Below, piece by piece: positions 1 to 5,742 of a stretch of 7,840 bases of DNA. The notes under the pieces are model-generated. The model saw only the letters and a list, made by a program, of their open reading frames with translations, did no database searches and was not told where the DNA came from. This DNA comes from Chitinophagaceae bacterium (GTDB taxonomy: Bacteria > Bacteroidota > Bacteroidia > Chitinophagales > Chitinophagaceae): the NCBI GenBank assembly GCA_947461495.1, contig CANHLV010000070.1, positions 1 to 7,840 of the forward strand, in the 5' to 3' direction. Numbering within the stretch: the first letter of the stretch is position 1; the number at the start of each line of letters is the position of its first letter. A program made the translations under genes and the position numbers.

Positions 1-1011
1 CTTTGGACCATCCAAACCGGTAATTATACAAATTTTGACCAAACTATTCCATTAACACCAAGGGCGCCGGGAAATTCTTTTTATCTTTTTGATAGTTATA
101 GTGGAAGCAGCTCTGTTGGTTTCATTAGTAGGCTATATAGCAATTGTATAACACTCCCAACACCATTGCCATCAACTCCTGCTCCTGTTACAACTGTCAG
201 TTTCTGGATGAGTCATGATAATGTTTATGCCACTTCATTAGACAGCCTTTACTTAACGGTTTCAACAGATAAAGGATTAACATGGACCAGATTATTACCA
301 GGGTTTCAAAGAGCTGAGGCTGCAGCGACAACTCCATATTGGAAACAAGAAATCATTGATATTTCTGCATACAATGGCCAAACCATACAATTAGGATTTG
401 AAGGGGTTAGTGACTACGGAAACATTATTGGCCTTGATGACATCAACATTAACTACTCTGGCCTTGCACCCGTTTCATTATTAAGTTTTGATGCTTCAAG
501 AAATGGAAAGGTAAATAATCTTCAATGGTCTACTAGCCTCGAAATTAATAGCAATAAATTTGTGATTGAAAGAAGTGCAGATGGTAAAAATTTCAGTTCT
601 TTGAGCGAAGTAAGAGCAACAGGTAATAGTACAGTAAACCAATATTATAGATTTACAGACGCAGCACCCATCAAAGCGGTTAATTATTATCGAATCAGAA
701 TGATTGACAATGACAATACCTATAAGTTCAGCGAAATCAAGAGCGTGAAAAATTCAGGTATGGTTGAAATGGCAGTGAATCCTAATCCGGTTAACCAGTT
801 GATGAGAATTAGTTTGCAAGCAGATGCAAATGAAACAGCAACTCTTACAGTTACAGATTTGTCAGGAAAAAGAGTCATCAGCAAACCAATAACTGTAGTT
901 TCGGGATTGAACAACCTGGAAATTCCTGTTAGTCAGTTGTCGAGCGGAACTTATATTGTAACAGTAAGACTGAGTAATCAGACGTTGGTGAAGAAAATAA
1001 ATAAGTTGTGA
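1..1011 (+). CDS. Secreted T9SS sorting-domain protein with adhesin-like jelly-roll domain (5' end cut off by window)
   Basis: The reading frame is open from base 1, so this is the C-terminal 336 residues of a larger protein. The TTG at 166 is an internal Leu codon, not a start. Fragment residues about 1-155 resemble the MAM-like 'choice-of-anchor'/cleaved-adhesin fold (FWMSHD, LTVSTDKGLTWT, IDISAYNGQTIQLGFEGVSDYG, IGLDDI). Residues about 157-250 form the Fn3-like segment usual before the sorting tail (LQWSTSLEINSNKFVIERSADG, then NYYRIRMID). Residues about 254-336 are a T9SS type A C-terminal domain: VNPNPV, a TVTDLSGK strand, LSSGTYIV and the basic end VKKINKL. Family knowledge says such proteins cross the outer membrane through the type IX system and are released or anchored at the surface. 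The substrate or ligand cannot be told from this part, and any catalytic domain would lie upstream of the window. A terminator follows 48 nt after the stop. Confidence 0.9.
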   Translation, partial: LWTIQTGNYTNFDQTIPLTPRAPGNSFYLFDSYSGSSSVGFISRLYSNCITLPTPLPSTPAPVTTVSFWMSHDNVYATSLDSLYLTVSTDKGLTWTRLLPGFQRAEAAATTPYWKQEIIDISAYNGQTIQLGFEGVSDYGNIIGLDDININYSGLAPVSLLSFDASRNGKVNNLQWSTSLEINSNKFVIERSADGKNFSSLSEVRATGNSTVNQYYRFTDAAPIKAVNYYRIRMIDNDNTYKFSEIKSVKNSGMVEMAVNPNPVNQLMRISLQADANETATLTVTDLSGKRVISKPITVVSGLNNLEIPVSQLSSGTYIVTVRLSNQTLVKKINKL

Positions 1012-1058
1012 TTTTGACGTGTGAATTTTAACCACGAATTCACGAATATGTATTTTAC

Positions 1059-1088
1059 AAGCCGTTTCAAATTTGGGACGGCTTTTTT
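1059..1088 (+). terminator. Rho-independent terminator of the T9SS protein gene
   Basis: Arms AAGCCGT (1059-1065) and ACGGCTT (1078-1084) pair perfectly around a 12-nt loop and run into six T residues (1083-1088) on the plus strand. The hairpin lies 48 nt after the stop at 1011. On the minus strand there is no T tract, so it should act only in the plus direction. Confidence 0.8.
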
Positions 1089-1140
1089 ATTTGTGAGAAA
1101 TTTTTTGGTAGTGTATAAGTGAATGCTAAATCATTTTATC

Positions 1141-1219
1141 TGTCGTAATATTGCGATATTGCAATATTGCAATATTACGTGTTCCCAACTCGAACAGCCA
1201 AATATTTTCACTAATGTTT
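1141..1219 (+). repeat. Palindromic dispersed repeat, copy A (79 nt)
   Basis: A 36-nt near-palindrome (1144-1179) begins and ends with CGTAATATTGC/GCAATATTACG and is built of 8-nt steps of the type CAATATTG/CGATATTG. Its one pair of non-complementary positions would be a G-U pair in RNA. A 40-nt tail (1180-1219) follows and contains a small hairpin, GTTC (1181-1184) with GAAC (1192-1195). The whole unit is matched, in reverse complement, by 3558-3644. In the 40-nt tail the two copies differ at 5 positions, and copy A lacks one 8-nt step of the palindrome. There is no T tract, so it does not look like an ordinary terminator. Its function is unknown. Confidence 0.85.
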
Positions 1220-1248
1220 CTTCATCACCACTGAAGTTTCTTCAGCGT
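1209..1248 (+). repeat. Degenerate 20-bp tandem duplication with a short hairpin
   Basis: CACTAATGTTTCTTCATCAC (1209-1228) is followed directly by CACTGAAGTTTCTTCAGCGT (1229-1248), with 15 of 20 positions identical. The second unit contains a 6-bp hairpin with a 3-nt loop, CTGAAG-TTT-CTTCAG (1231-1245). The second unit's CACTGAAGTTT is exactly the sequence that ends copy B of the palindromic repeat, so the tail of copy A may have been duplicated and then diverged. Confidence 0.55.
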
Positions 1249-1295
1249 ATTACTACAATAATTTTATCTTTTAAAATTTTGAATTTATAAAACGC

Positions 1296-1326
1296 ATTAA
1301 AAAGCCGTTCAAAATTGAACGGCTTT
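1296..1326 (-). terminator. Rho-independent terminator of dnaN
   Basis: AAAGCCGTTCAA (1301-1312) and TTGAACGGCTTT (1315-1326) are perfect 12-nt complementary arms around a 2-nt centre, which would open to a small loop. Read on the minus strand the stem ends in a run of five T (TTTTTAATG). It starts 21 nt after the dnaN stop. On the plus strand only three T follow, so the signal is mainly for dnaN. Confidence 0.85.
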
Positions 1327-1347
1327 GTCATTTCAAATTTTTCTACA

Positions 1348-2463
1348 TTAATTATTTAACATCAATGGCATCACTAACATCAGTAACTCCTCATCGGGAT
1401 TTTGTTCGCTGGGTTTAACGATACCGGCTTTGGTTGGTGTACTTAATTCCATTACTACTTCAGAGGTGTCGGCCCCATTAAGCATTTCAATCAAGAATTT
1501 AGCATTGAAAGCAATTTGCAAATCTTCGCCATCATACTGACAAGACATGCCTTCGTTTCCTTCGTTGCTAAAATCAACATCCTGAGCAGTCAATTGAAGA
1601 TGATTACCGCTGATCGCCAACGCAATTTGGTTGGTGCTTTTGTTACTAAATACACTAACTCTTCTTAAAGCATTTTGGAAATCGCCTTTATTGACGACCA
1701 TTTTATATGGATTGTCGGTTGGAATCACTACTTTATAATCCGGGAAACGCGCGTCGATTAGGCGACATACCAATTCAGTACTGCCATGTGTAATAAACAG
1801 ATGGCTGTTGTTATATGTAACCGTAAGTTCATCTTCATTATCAGGAAGCGCTCCTTTTAATAATGTCAATGGTTTTTTAGGAACGATGAAAGAATCTTTC
1901 TTTGGGCATTTGATGTCGTTTCTTGTAAAACGAACTAAGCGATGAGCATCAGTAGCTACAAAAGTGATTCCTTTTTTATCGAGCTCAAAGAAAACGCCAG
2001 TCATAGCAGGACGCAAATCATCGCTGCTTACTGCAAAAATTGTTTTATTGATGGCAGTTACCAAAGCAGAAGAGCTCATGGTAAAAGCGTTGGCCTCATC
2101 AGCTTGAGGTTCTTTCGGGAAATTATCAGGATTTTCACCCATTACTTTGTATTTACCATTATCACTGGTAATTTCAATACCATAATTTTTATCAATATTG
2201 AAAGTCAATGGTTGGTCTGCAAGATTCTTAAGCGAATCCATCAATATTTTGGCAGGAATACAAACTTTACCGCTGTCTTTCGCTTCAATAACCATGTGTA
2301 TTTTCATAACAGTTTCTAAGTCGGTGGCCACAACAGTCAGTTTGTTTGATTCTATTTCAAATAGAAAATCTTCTAGTATTGGTAATACAGTGTTACTGTT
2401 GATTACGCCACTGATTTGTTGCAGTTGTTTCAACAGTGCAGAGGATGATACGATAAACTTCAT
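1348..2463 (-). CDS. dnaN: DNA polymerase III subunit beta (sliding clamp)
   Basis: At 371 residues this has the usual length for a bacterial beta clamp. The N-terminus MKFIVSSSALLKQLQQISGV is the typical first clamp strand and helix. The segments VLPILEDFLFEI, VVATDLETVM, RPAMTGVFFE, VATDAHRLV and the C-terminal VMPLMLNN (compare VMPMRL in E. coli) are family signatures. Three clamp domains of roughly 120 residues each can be followed along the protein. The homodimer encircles DNA, tethers the replicative polymerase, and also recruits repair and recycling factors. The ATG at 2463 fits the family N-terminus exactly and lies 20 nt downstream of a Bacteroidota -7 element. The gene is divergent from recX with 99 nt between the starts and has its own terminator. 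It is not beside dnaA or recF here. Confidence 0.98.
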   Translation of the reverse strand: MKFIVSSSALLKQLQQISGVINSNTVLPILEDFLFEIESNKLTVVATDLETVMKIHMVIEAKDSGKVCIPAKILMDSLKNLADQPLTFNIDKNYGIEITSDNGKYKVMGENPDNFPKEPQADEANAFTMSSSALVTAINKTIFAVSSDDLRPAMTGVFFELDKKGITFVATDAHRLVRFTRNDIKCPKKDSFIVPKKPLTLLKGALPDNEDELTVTYNNSHLFITHGSTELVCRLIDARFPDYKVVIPTDNPYKMVVNKGDFQNALRRVSVFSNKSTNQIALAISGNHLQLTAQDVDFSNEGNEGMSCQYDGEDLQIAFNAKFLIEMLNGADTSEVVMELSTPTKAGIVKPSEQNPDEELLMLVMPLMLNN

Positions 2464-2483
2464 AACTAAAATTTAATAAGTGC

Positions 2484-2491
2484 CAAAGATA
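2484..2491 (-). promoter_or_regulatory. Bacteroidota-type -7 promoter element for dnaN
   Basis: Read on the minus strand this is TATCTTTG, a full match to the TAnnTTTG -7 consensus used by the Bacteroidota primary sigma factor. It ends 20 nt before the dnaN ATG, implying a short leader of about a dozen nucleotides. No good TTTG -33 box is seen; only loosely similar TTCG/GTTT lies about 19 nt upstream. No Shine-Dalgarno sequence is visible, which is normal for this phylum. Confidence 0.65.
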
Positions 2492-2562
2492 AAAGATTGC
2501 CGTTAATGAAACGAAGATAATTTCTTCCTAATTTCAACATCCCAACAGCAAATTTTCAACAT

Positions 2563-3027
2563 TTGACACAGCCATTGAACATAGGAACAGAAAAAGCATT
2601 TCAAAAAATCAGGCAATTTTGCGCTTATCAAGAGCGAAATCATAGGGAGGTGAAAGAAAAACTGTTTAGTTATGGATTATACAATGATCAGGTAGAAGGA
2701 TTGATGTCCCAGCTTATTGAAGAAAACTTTTTAAATGAAGAAAGATACGCCATTGCTTATGCCGGTGGAAAATTCAGAATGAAAGACTGGGGAAAAAACA
2801 AGATTAAATATGGCCTAAAGCAGCATCAAGTGAGTGATTATTGTATCAAAAAAGCGCTGAAAACAATAGATGAAGATGAGTATGTTCAAAAATTACAAAA
2901 GCTTTATACAGCAAAAGAAAGAACACTGAAATCAGAGAAAAATATTTTTATTAAAAAGAGAAAAATACAACAATACCTGATGCAAAAGGGTTACGAAACA
3001 TCTTTGGTAAACGAGTTGGTATTTTAA
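2563..3027 (+). CDS. recX: Regulatory protein RecX
   Basis: This 154-residue, helix-rich, basic protein matches RecX of Bacteroidota: KIRQFCAYQERNHREVKEKLFSYGL, QLIEENFLNEERYAIAYAGGKFRMKDWGKNKIKYGLKQ and YCIKKALKTI are the recognisable blocks of the tandem three-helix modules (residues about 12-150). RecX binds RecA filaments and limits their extension and activity. No ATG exists at the N-terminal end of the frame, which is open from 2521 after a TAA at 2518-2520. TTG at 2563 is therefore the likely start; TTG at 2575 is an alternative, and the first ATG in frame would cut away the first module. It is divergent from dnaN and is followed after 13 nt by the methionine sulfoxide reductase gene, so the two are probably co-transcribed. 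recA is not in the window. Confidence 0.9.
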   Translation: MTQPLNIGTEKAFQKIRQFCAYQERNHREVKEKLFSYGLYNDQVEGLMSQLIEENFLNEERYAIAYAGGKFRMKDWGKNKIKYGLKQHQVSDYCIKKALKTIDEDEYVQKLQKLYTAKERTLKSEKNIFIKKRKIQQYLMQKGYETSLVNELVF

Positions 3028-3040
3028 AAAGCAATTTACG

Positions 3041-3538
3041 ATGGCAGAAGATTTACTTATAAATCAAGGTTCGAAAGAAGAAAAATACCTTTCCATAATT
3101 CCTCAAATTAAAGGTTTGCTGAAAGGCGAATCTGACATAATCGCCAACCTTGCAAATATATCAGCAGCACTAAAAGAGCAGTTTGGATGGCTTTGGGTAG
3201 GGTTTTATTTATTAAAAAATGATGAGTTGGTTTTAGGCCCATTTCAGGGTCCGGTTGCCTGTACTCGCATACGCAAGGGCAGGGGTGTTTGTGGAACTTC
3301 ATGGGAACAATTGAAAACCATGATTGTGCCTGACGTAGAAAAATTTCCAGGTCATATTGCCTGCAGCAGTTTATCAAAATCAGAAATTGTGATTCCTATT
3401 TTAAGTGCCGGAATTTTTTTAGGCGTTTTGGATGTGGATAGCGAATTATTGAATGATTTTGATGAGGTGGATGAGAGATTTTTAAAAGAAATATTAGAGA
3501 TTGTTGAAGAAACTATGCAGACGGAAATTCATAAATAA
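3041..3538 (+). CDS. msrC: Free methionine-(R)-sulfoxide reductase (GAF-domain fRMsr)
   Basis: The 165-residue protein is a single GAF domain of the YebR/fRMsr family. Diagnostic segments are FGWLWVGFYLL, GPFQGPVACTRIRKGRGVCG, VPDVEKFPGHIACSS, SEIVIPI and GVLDVDS. Three cysteines, C74, C84 and C108, have spacings of 10 and 24 residues, the same as the catalytic set C84/C94/C118 of the E. coli enzyme. That strongly favours an active reductase over a cyclic-nucleotide-binding GAF domain. The enzyme reduces free L-methionine-(R)-sulfoxide in the cytoplasm, with electrons from thioredoxin in studied members. The ATG at 3041 gives the full family length. It lies just downstream of recX in a likely two-gene operon. 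No classical terminator follows; the next structure is palindromic repeat copy B. Confidence 0.93.
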   Translation: MAEDLLINQGSKEEKYLSIIPQIKGLLKGESDIIANLANISAALKEQFGWLWVGFYLLKNDELVLGPFQGPVACTRIRKGRGVCGTSWEQLKTMIVPDVEKFPGHIACSSLSKSEIVIPILSAGIFLGVLDVDSELLNDFDEVDERFLKEILEIVEETMQTEIHK

Positions 3539-3557
3539 ATATTACGGTGTTGTAAAT

Positions 3558-3644
3558 AAACTTCAGTGAAAATATTTGGCCGTTCGGGTTGAGAACACGT
3601 AATATTGCGATATTGCAATATTGCAATATCGCAATATTACGACA
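3558..3644 (-). repeat. Palindromic dispersed repeat, copy B (87 nt, inverted relative to copy A)
   Basis: Positions 3598-3641 form a perfect 44-nt palindrome: CGTAATATTGCG, then 8-nt steps of the CAATATTG type, then CGCAATATTACG. Each half is the exact reverse complement of the other. The adjoining 43 nt (3558-3597) is the 40-nt tail also found beside copy A, in reverse orientation, with its small hairpin conserved (GTTC 3582-3585, GAAC 3593-3596). A second AATATTACG at 3538-3546 lies at the far side of the tail, and the same 9-mer closes the palindrome at 3633-3641. The repeat sits between the convergent msrC and response regulator genes, and the palindrome is 16 nt past the regulator stop codon. 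Confidence 0.9.
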
Positions 3645-3657
3645 CCAATTCAATAAA

Positions 3658-4437
3658 TCAAATAACCTCTTCCTCTTCAAGCCAACTTCTAAAAGCACTT
3701 ACTCGCTCTCTGCTCACTATCATTTCTTCTAGTTGTCTTTTACATTTTAATGTGATTTTCAATCGATTGTTTAAATGCGGTTTGATTTGTTGTATCATTT
3801 TCAGATTCACGATTGTGCTCCTGTTAATTTTAAAGAAATCACCAGGATTTACCATTGATTCAATTTTTTCAATCGTATGGCCGACGGTATAAATGTTGTC
3901 ATCTGTATCTACAATACTGACAATCTTGTTGTCGGCGGTAAAACAAGCAATGTCTTCTGTTTGAATGACATAGCTTTTCAATCCCACTTTCCCTACAAAT
4001 CTGTTTTTATACTGTGAGTTATTTTGTATCGAAGAACCAAGGAATTTCTGCCAGGATTTATAATCTGGAGGAATGAAACTGTTCATGATGGAATTATATT
4101 TTCCAAATGCATGTGAAATCATTTCCAATGAAATCGGTTTTAATAGATAATCAATGCTGAAATGTTGAAACGCTTCAATGGCATATTGGTCGTACGCAGT
4201 AGTAAAAATCAGCGGCTTGTCGATATTTATTTTTTTGAAAATTTCAAACGAATGACCATCAGAAAGGTGTATATCCATCAATATTAAGTCTGGCTGCTCA
4301 TGTGTTTTGAACCAATGTACAGATTCATCTATAGTTTCCAAACAGGCATTTATGTTTATTGAAGGATCATATTGTTTTATCAAGATCTTCAATCTTTCCG
4401 CGGCAAGTTGCTCGTCTTCAATTATAATGATGTTCAT
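3658..4437 (-). CDS. LytTR-family response regulator
   Basis: This 259-residue protein has an N-terminal receiver domain (about 1-120) with acidic residues E7, D8 and E9, phospho-acceptor D55 in LILMDIHLSDG, T79/T80, and K100-P101 in IDYLLKP. It has a C-terminal LytTR DNA-binding domain (about 150-257): VGKVGLKSYVIQTEDIACFTADNKIVSI, then FFKINRSTIVNLKMIQQI and a final MIVSRERVSAFRSWL. LytTR proteins bind short direct repeats upstream of target genes through beta strands rather than a helix-turn-helix. The gene follows the histidine kinase by 40 nt on the same strand, so they form one kinase-regulator pair. Target genes cannot be read from the sequence. All receiver residues needed for phosphorylation are present. 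The stop lies 16 nt from the 44-nt palindrome of repeat copy B. Confidence 0.95.
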   Translation of the reverse strand: MNIIIIEDEQLAAERLKILIKQYDPSININACLETIDESVHWFKTHEQPDLILMDIHLSDGHSFEIFKKINIDKPLIFTTAYDQYAIEAFQHFSIDYLLKPISLEMISHAFGKYNSIMNSFIPPDYKSWQKFLGSSIQNNSQYKNRFVGKVGLKSYVIQTEDIACFTADNKIVSIVDTDDNIYTVGHTIEKIESMVNPGDFFKINRSTIVNLKMIQQIKPHLNNRLKITLKCKRQLEEMIVSRERVSAFRSWLEEEEVI

Positions 4438-4477
4438 GTGTGTATTTTATTTTACATTATTACCACATTTTATGTCC

Positions 4478-5563
4478 TTAATACTCATTTACAGTTGGTA
4501 AGAGGCTAACTCTTTTGGGCATTTCATAAGCTTTTTTCGCAACGTTGATTAATGGTATGGTGACACTAAAAAAATCCAAAGCTTCTTTAACTATCACTTT
4601 TTCTTCAGCAACCAATTGATATCGTTTGATGATATTTTTAAGACCAATTTGTGATGAAGGTTCTGCAGATTGTCTCAACTGGAGATTGTTAGTCACAACT
4701 ATACTGTTGTCCTTACTGATGCTTATCTTGATGTTCAGCGGTTTTTGTTTACTGATGACATTATGTTTTATAGCATTCTCTATCAACATCTGCAATGCCG
4801 CCGGTATGATGTATTTATGATGATTGGTTTCATTGACATCAATTTCAACCATCAAGCCCTTTCCAAATCTTTTTTCCAATAAAAAAATATACGGACGAAT
4901 AAAGTATAATTCTGTTTTCAGTTCGACGAGTTCTTTTTCCTGATTAGATAATATATAGCGATAAACCTTTGAAAACTCCTCAATGAATTTGTTGGCTTCA
5001 TCGTTATTCTGTAGCACTAAAGTTGACAATACATTTAGGTTGTTAAATAAGAAATGAGGATTGATTTGATTTTTAACTATTTGCAACTCGGCTTGTGCGT
5101 TCAATTTACGCAACGTTTCAGCTTGATGTTGTGATATCTTGTATTCTTTAAAATAAAAAATTACGGTATTGATAAGATGATAGAGCAAGTTGACCAGCCA
5201 GGCATAAGTCAAATTGAGTTTAAGTGGAATAAGGTTTTCTTTGAATGAATATTTGTGTAAGTACATGCCCATGAACAACACAATAGAGGTAGTAATGATG
5301 GTCGCTACCAATCCGCTCACGACAAAAAAAACAATTGGAAATCTGACTTTATTGTTTTTTAAAGTAGAAATTTTACGAATTCTTGATTCCAGCAAACGAT
5401 TCGTTTCCAAAATGATAAAACTGATCAAAATGATTGTAATCAACGCATAATACCAGTCTATAACAATATTGAAATGTTCATACAAGTCACAGAATTCGGT
5501 GTTAAGAAATGTGTACACCGAAAGGAGCAAAGCGAAATAATATCTGTATTTGTAATTAAACAT
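4478..5563 (-). CDS. LytS-type sensor histidine kinase (His_kinase family)
   Basis: At 361 residues it has four probable membrane segments in the first 140 residues (about 8-22, 38-52, 77-100 and 117-138), then a short coiled linker and a kinase core. The phospho-acceptor motif is NQINPHFLFNNLN with H170. The ATP-binding domain shows LIENAIKHN with N263 and a glycine motif QIGLKNIIKRY with G307. This is the arrangement of the PF06580 histidine kinases that pair with LytTR regulators. There is no extracellular or PAS sensor domain, so the signal is probably sensed in or at the membrane. A tail of about 20 residues follows the ATPase fold. The gene precedes the response regulator by 40 nt. No canonical TAnnTTTG promoter was found in the 179 nt upstream. 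Confidence 0.95.
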   Translation of the reverse strand: MFNYKYRYYFALLLSVYTFLNTEFCDLYEHFNIVIDWYYALITIILISFIILETNRLLESRIRKISTLKNNKVRFPIVFFVVSGLVATIITTSIVLFMGMYLHKYSFKENLIPLKLNLTYAWLVNLLYHLINTVIFYFKEYKISQHQAETLRKLNAQAELQIVKNQINPHFLFNNLNVLSTLVLQNNDEANKFIEEFSKVYRYILSNQEKELVELKTELYFIRPYIFLLEKRFGKGLMVEIDVNETNHHKYIIPAALQMLIENAIKHNVISKQKPLNIKISISKDNSIVVTNNLQLRQSAEPSSQIGLKNIIKRYQLVAEEKVIVKEALDFFSVTIPLINVAKKAYEMPKRVSLLPTVNEY

Positions 5564-5671
5564 ATAATACCAATTTGAATTACATTTTAGTCCACTATTT
5601 TCTTGTATAATGCCAACGTGATAGCTGTTTGAGTCAATTTCATTGGACCATTACAGATATCCAGTCGGTAT

Positions 5672-5723
5672 AAATTAAAAAGCATCAACACCAAATCATA
5701 AAATTTGTTCAGTGTTGATGCTT
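5672..5723 (-). terminator. Rho-independent terminator of the fasciclin gene
   Basis: Arms AAGCATCAACAC (5680-5691) and GTGTTGATGCTT (5712-5723) are perfectly complementary over 12 bp. The loop has an inner 5-bp stem (CAAAT 5692-5696 with ATTTG 5703-5707). On the minus strand the stem runs into CTTTTTAATTTA. It begins 19 nt after the fasciclin stop and separates that gene from the histidine kinase downstream. Confidence 0.85.
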
Positions 5724-5742
5724 GTATTTAGGCAATTGATGA

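Larger units (their letters stand above)
1012..1347. other. Convergent intergenic gap (336 nt) between the T9SS protein and dnaN
   Basis: No coding region is seen here. In order it holds a small stem (GTGAATT 1021-1027 with AATTCAC 1037-1043) overlapping a CACGAATT/CACGAATA direct repeat, a plus-strand terminator, palindromic repeat copy A, a degenerate 20-bp tandem repeat and the minus-strand dnaN terminator. Those stronger elements are listed separately. Confidence 0.8.

Noticed and set aside
166..1011. T9SS protein starting at the TTG at 166
   Set aside because: The frame is open to base 1 and residues before 166 continue the jelly-roll domain, so the gene is truncated by the window and TTG 166 is internal.
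1942..2319. 125-codon plus-strand open frame inside dnaN
   Set aside because: It is antisense to an unambiguous dnaN, has no family-like features, and is a shadow of dnaN codon structure.
3041..3538. GAF protein as a signalling (cyclic-nucleotide or light) sensor
   Set aside because: Three cysteines at spacings of 10 and 24 residues match the catalytic set of free-methionine-(R)-sulfoxide reductases, and there is no output domain.
3598..3641. 44-bp palindrome as a rho-independent terminator
   Set aside because: The stem is AT-rich with no T tract on either strand, unlike the three clear terminators in the window. It may still affect 3' ends.
3513..3698. Short minus-strand open frame across the palindromic repeat (repeats of the NIAILQYC type)
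   Set aside because: The repetitive peptide is a direct product of the 8-bp palindrome units, and the frame overlaps msrC and the regulator ends. It is not a gene.
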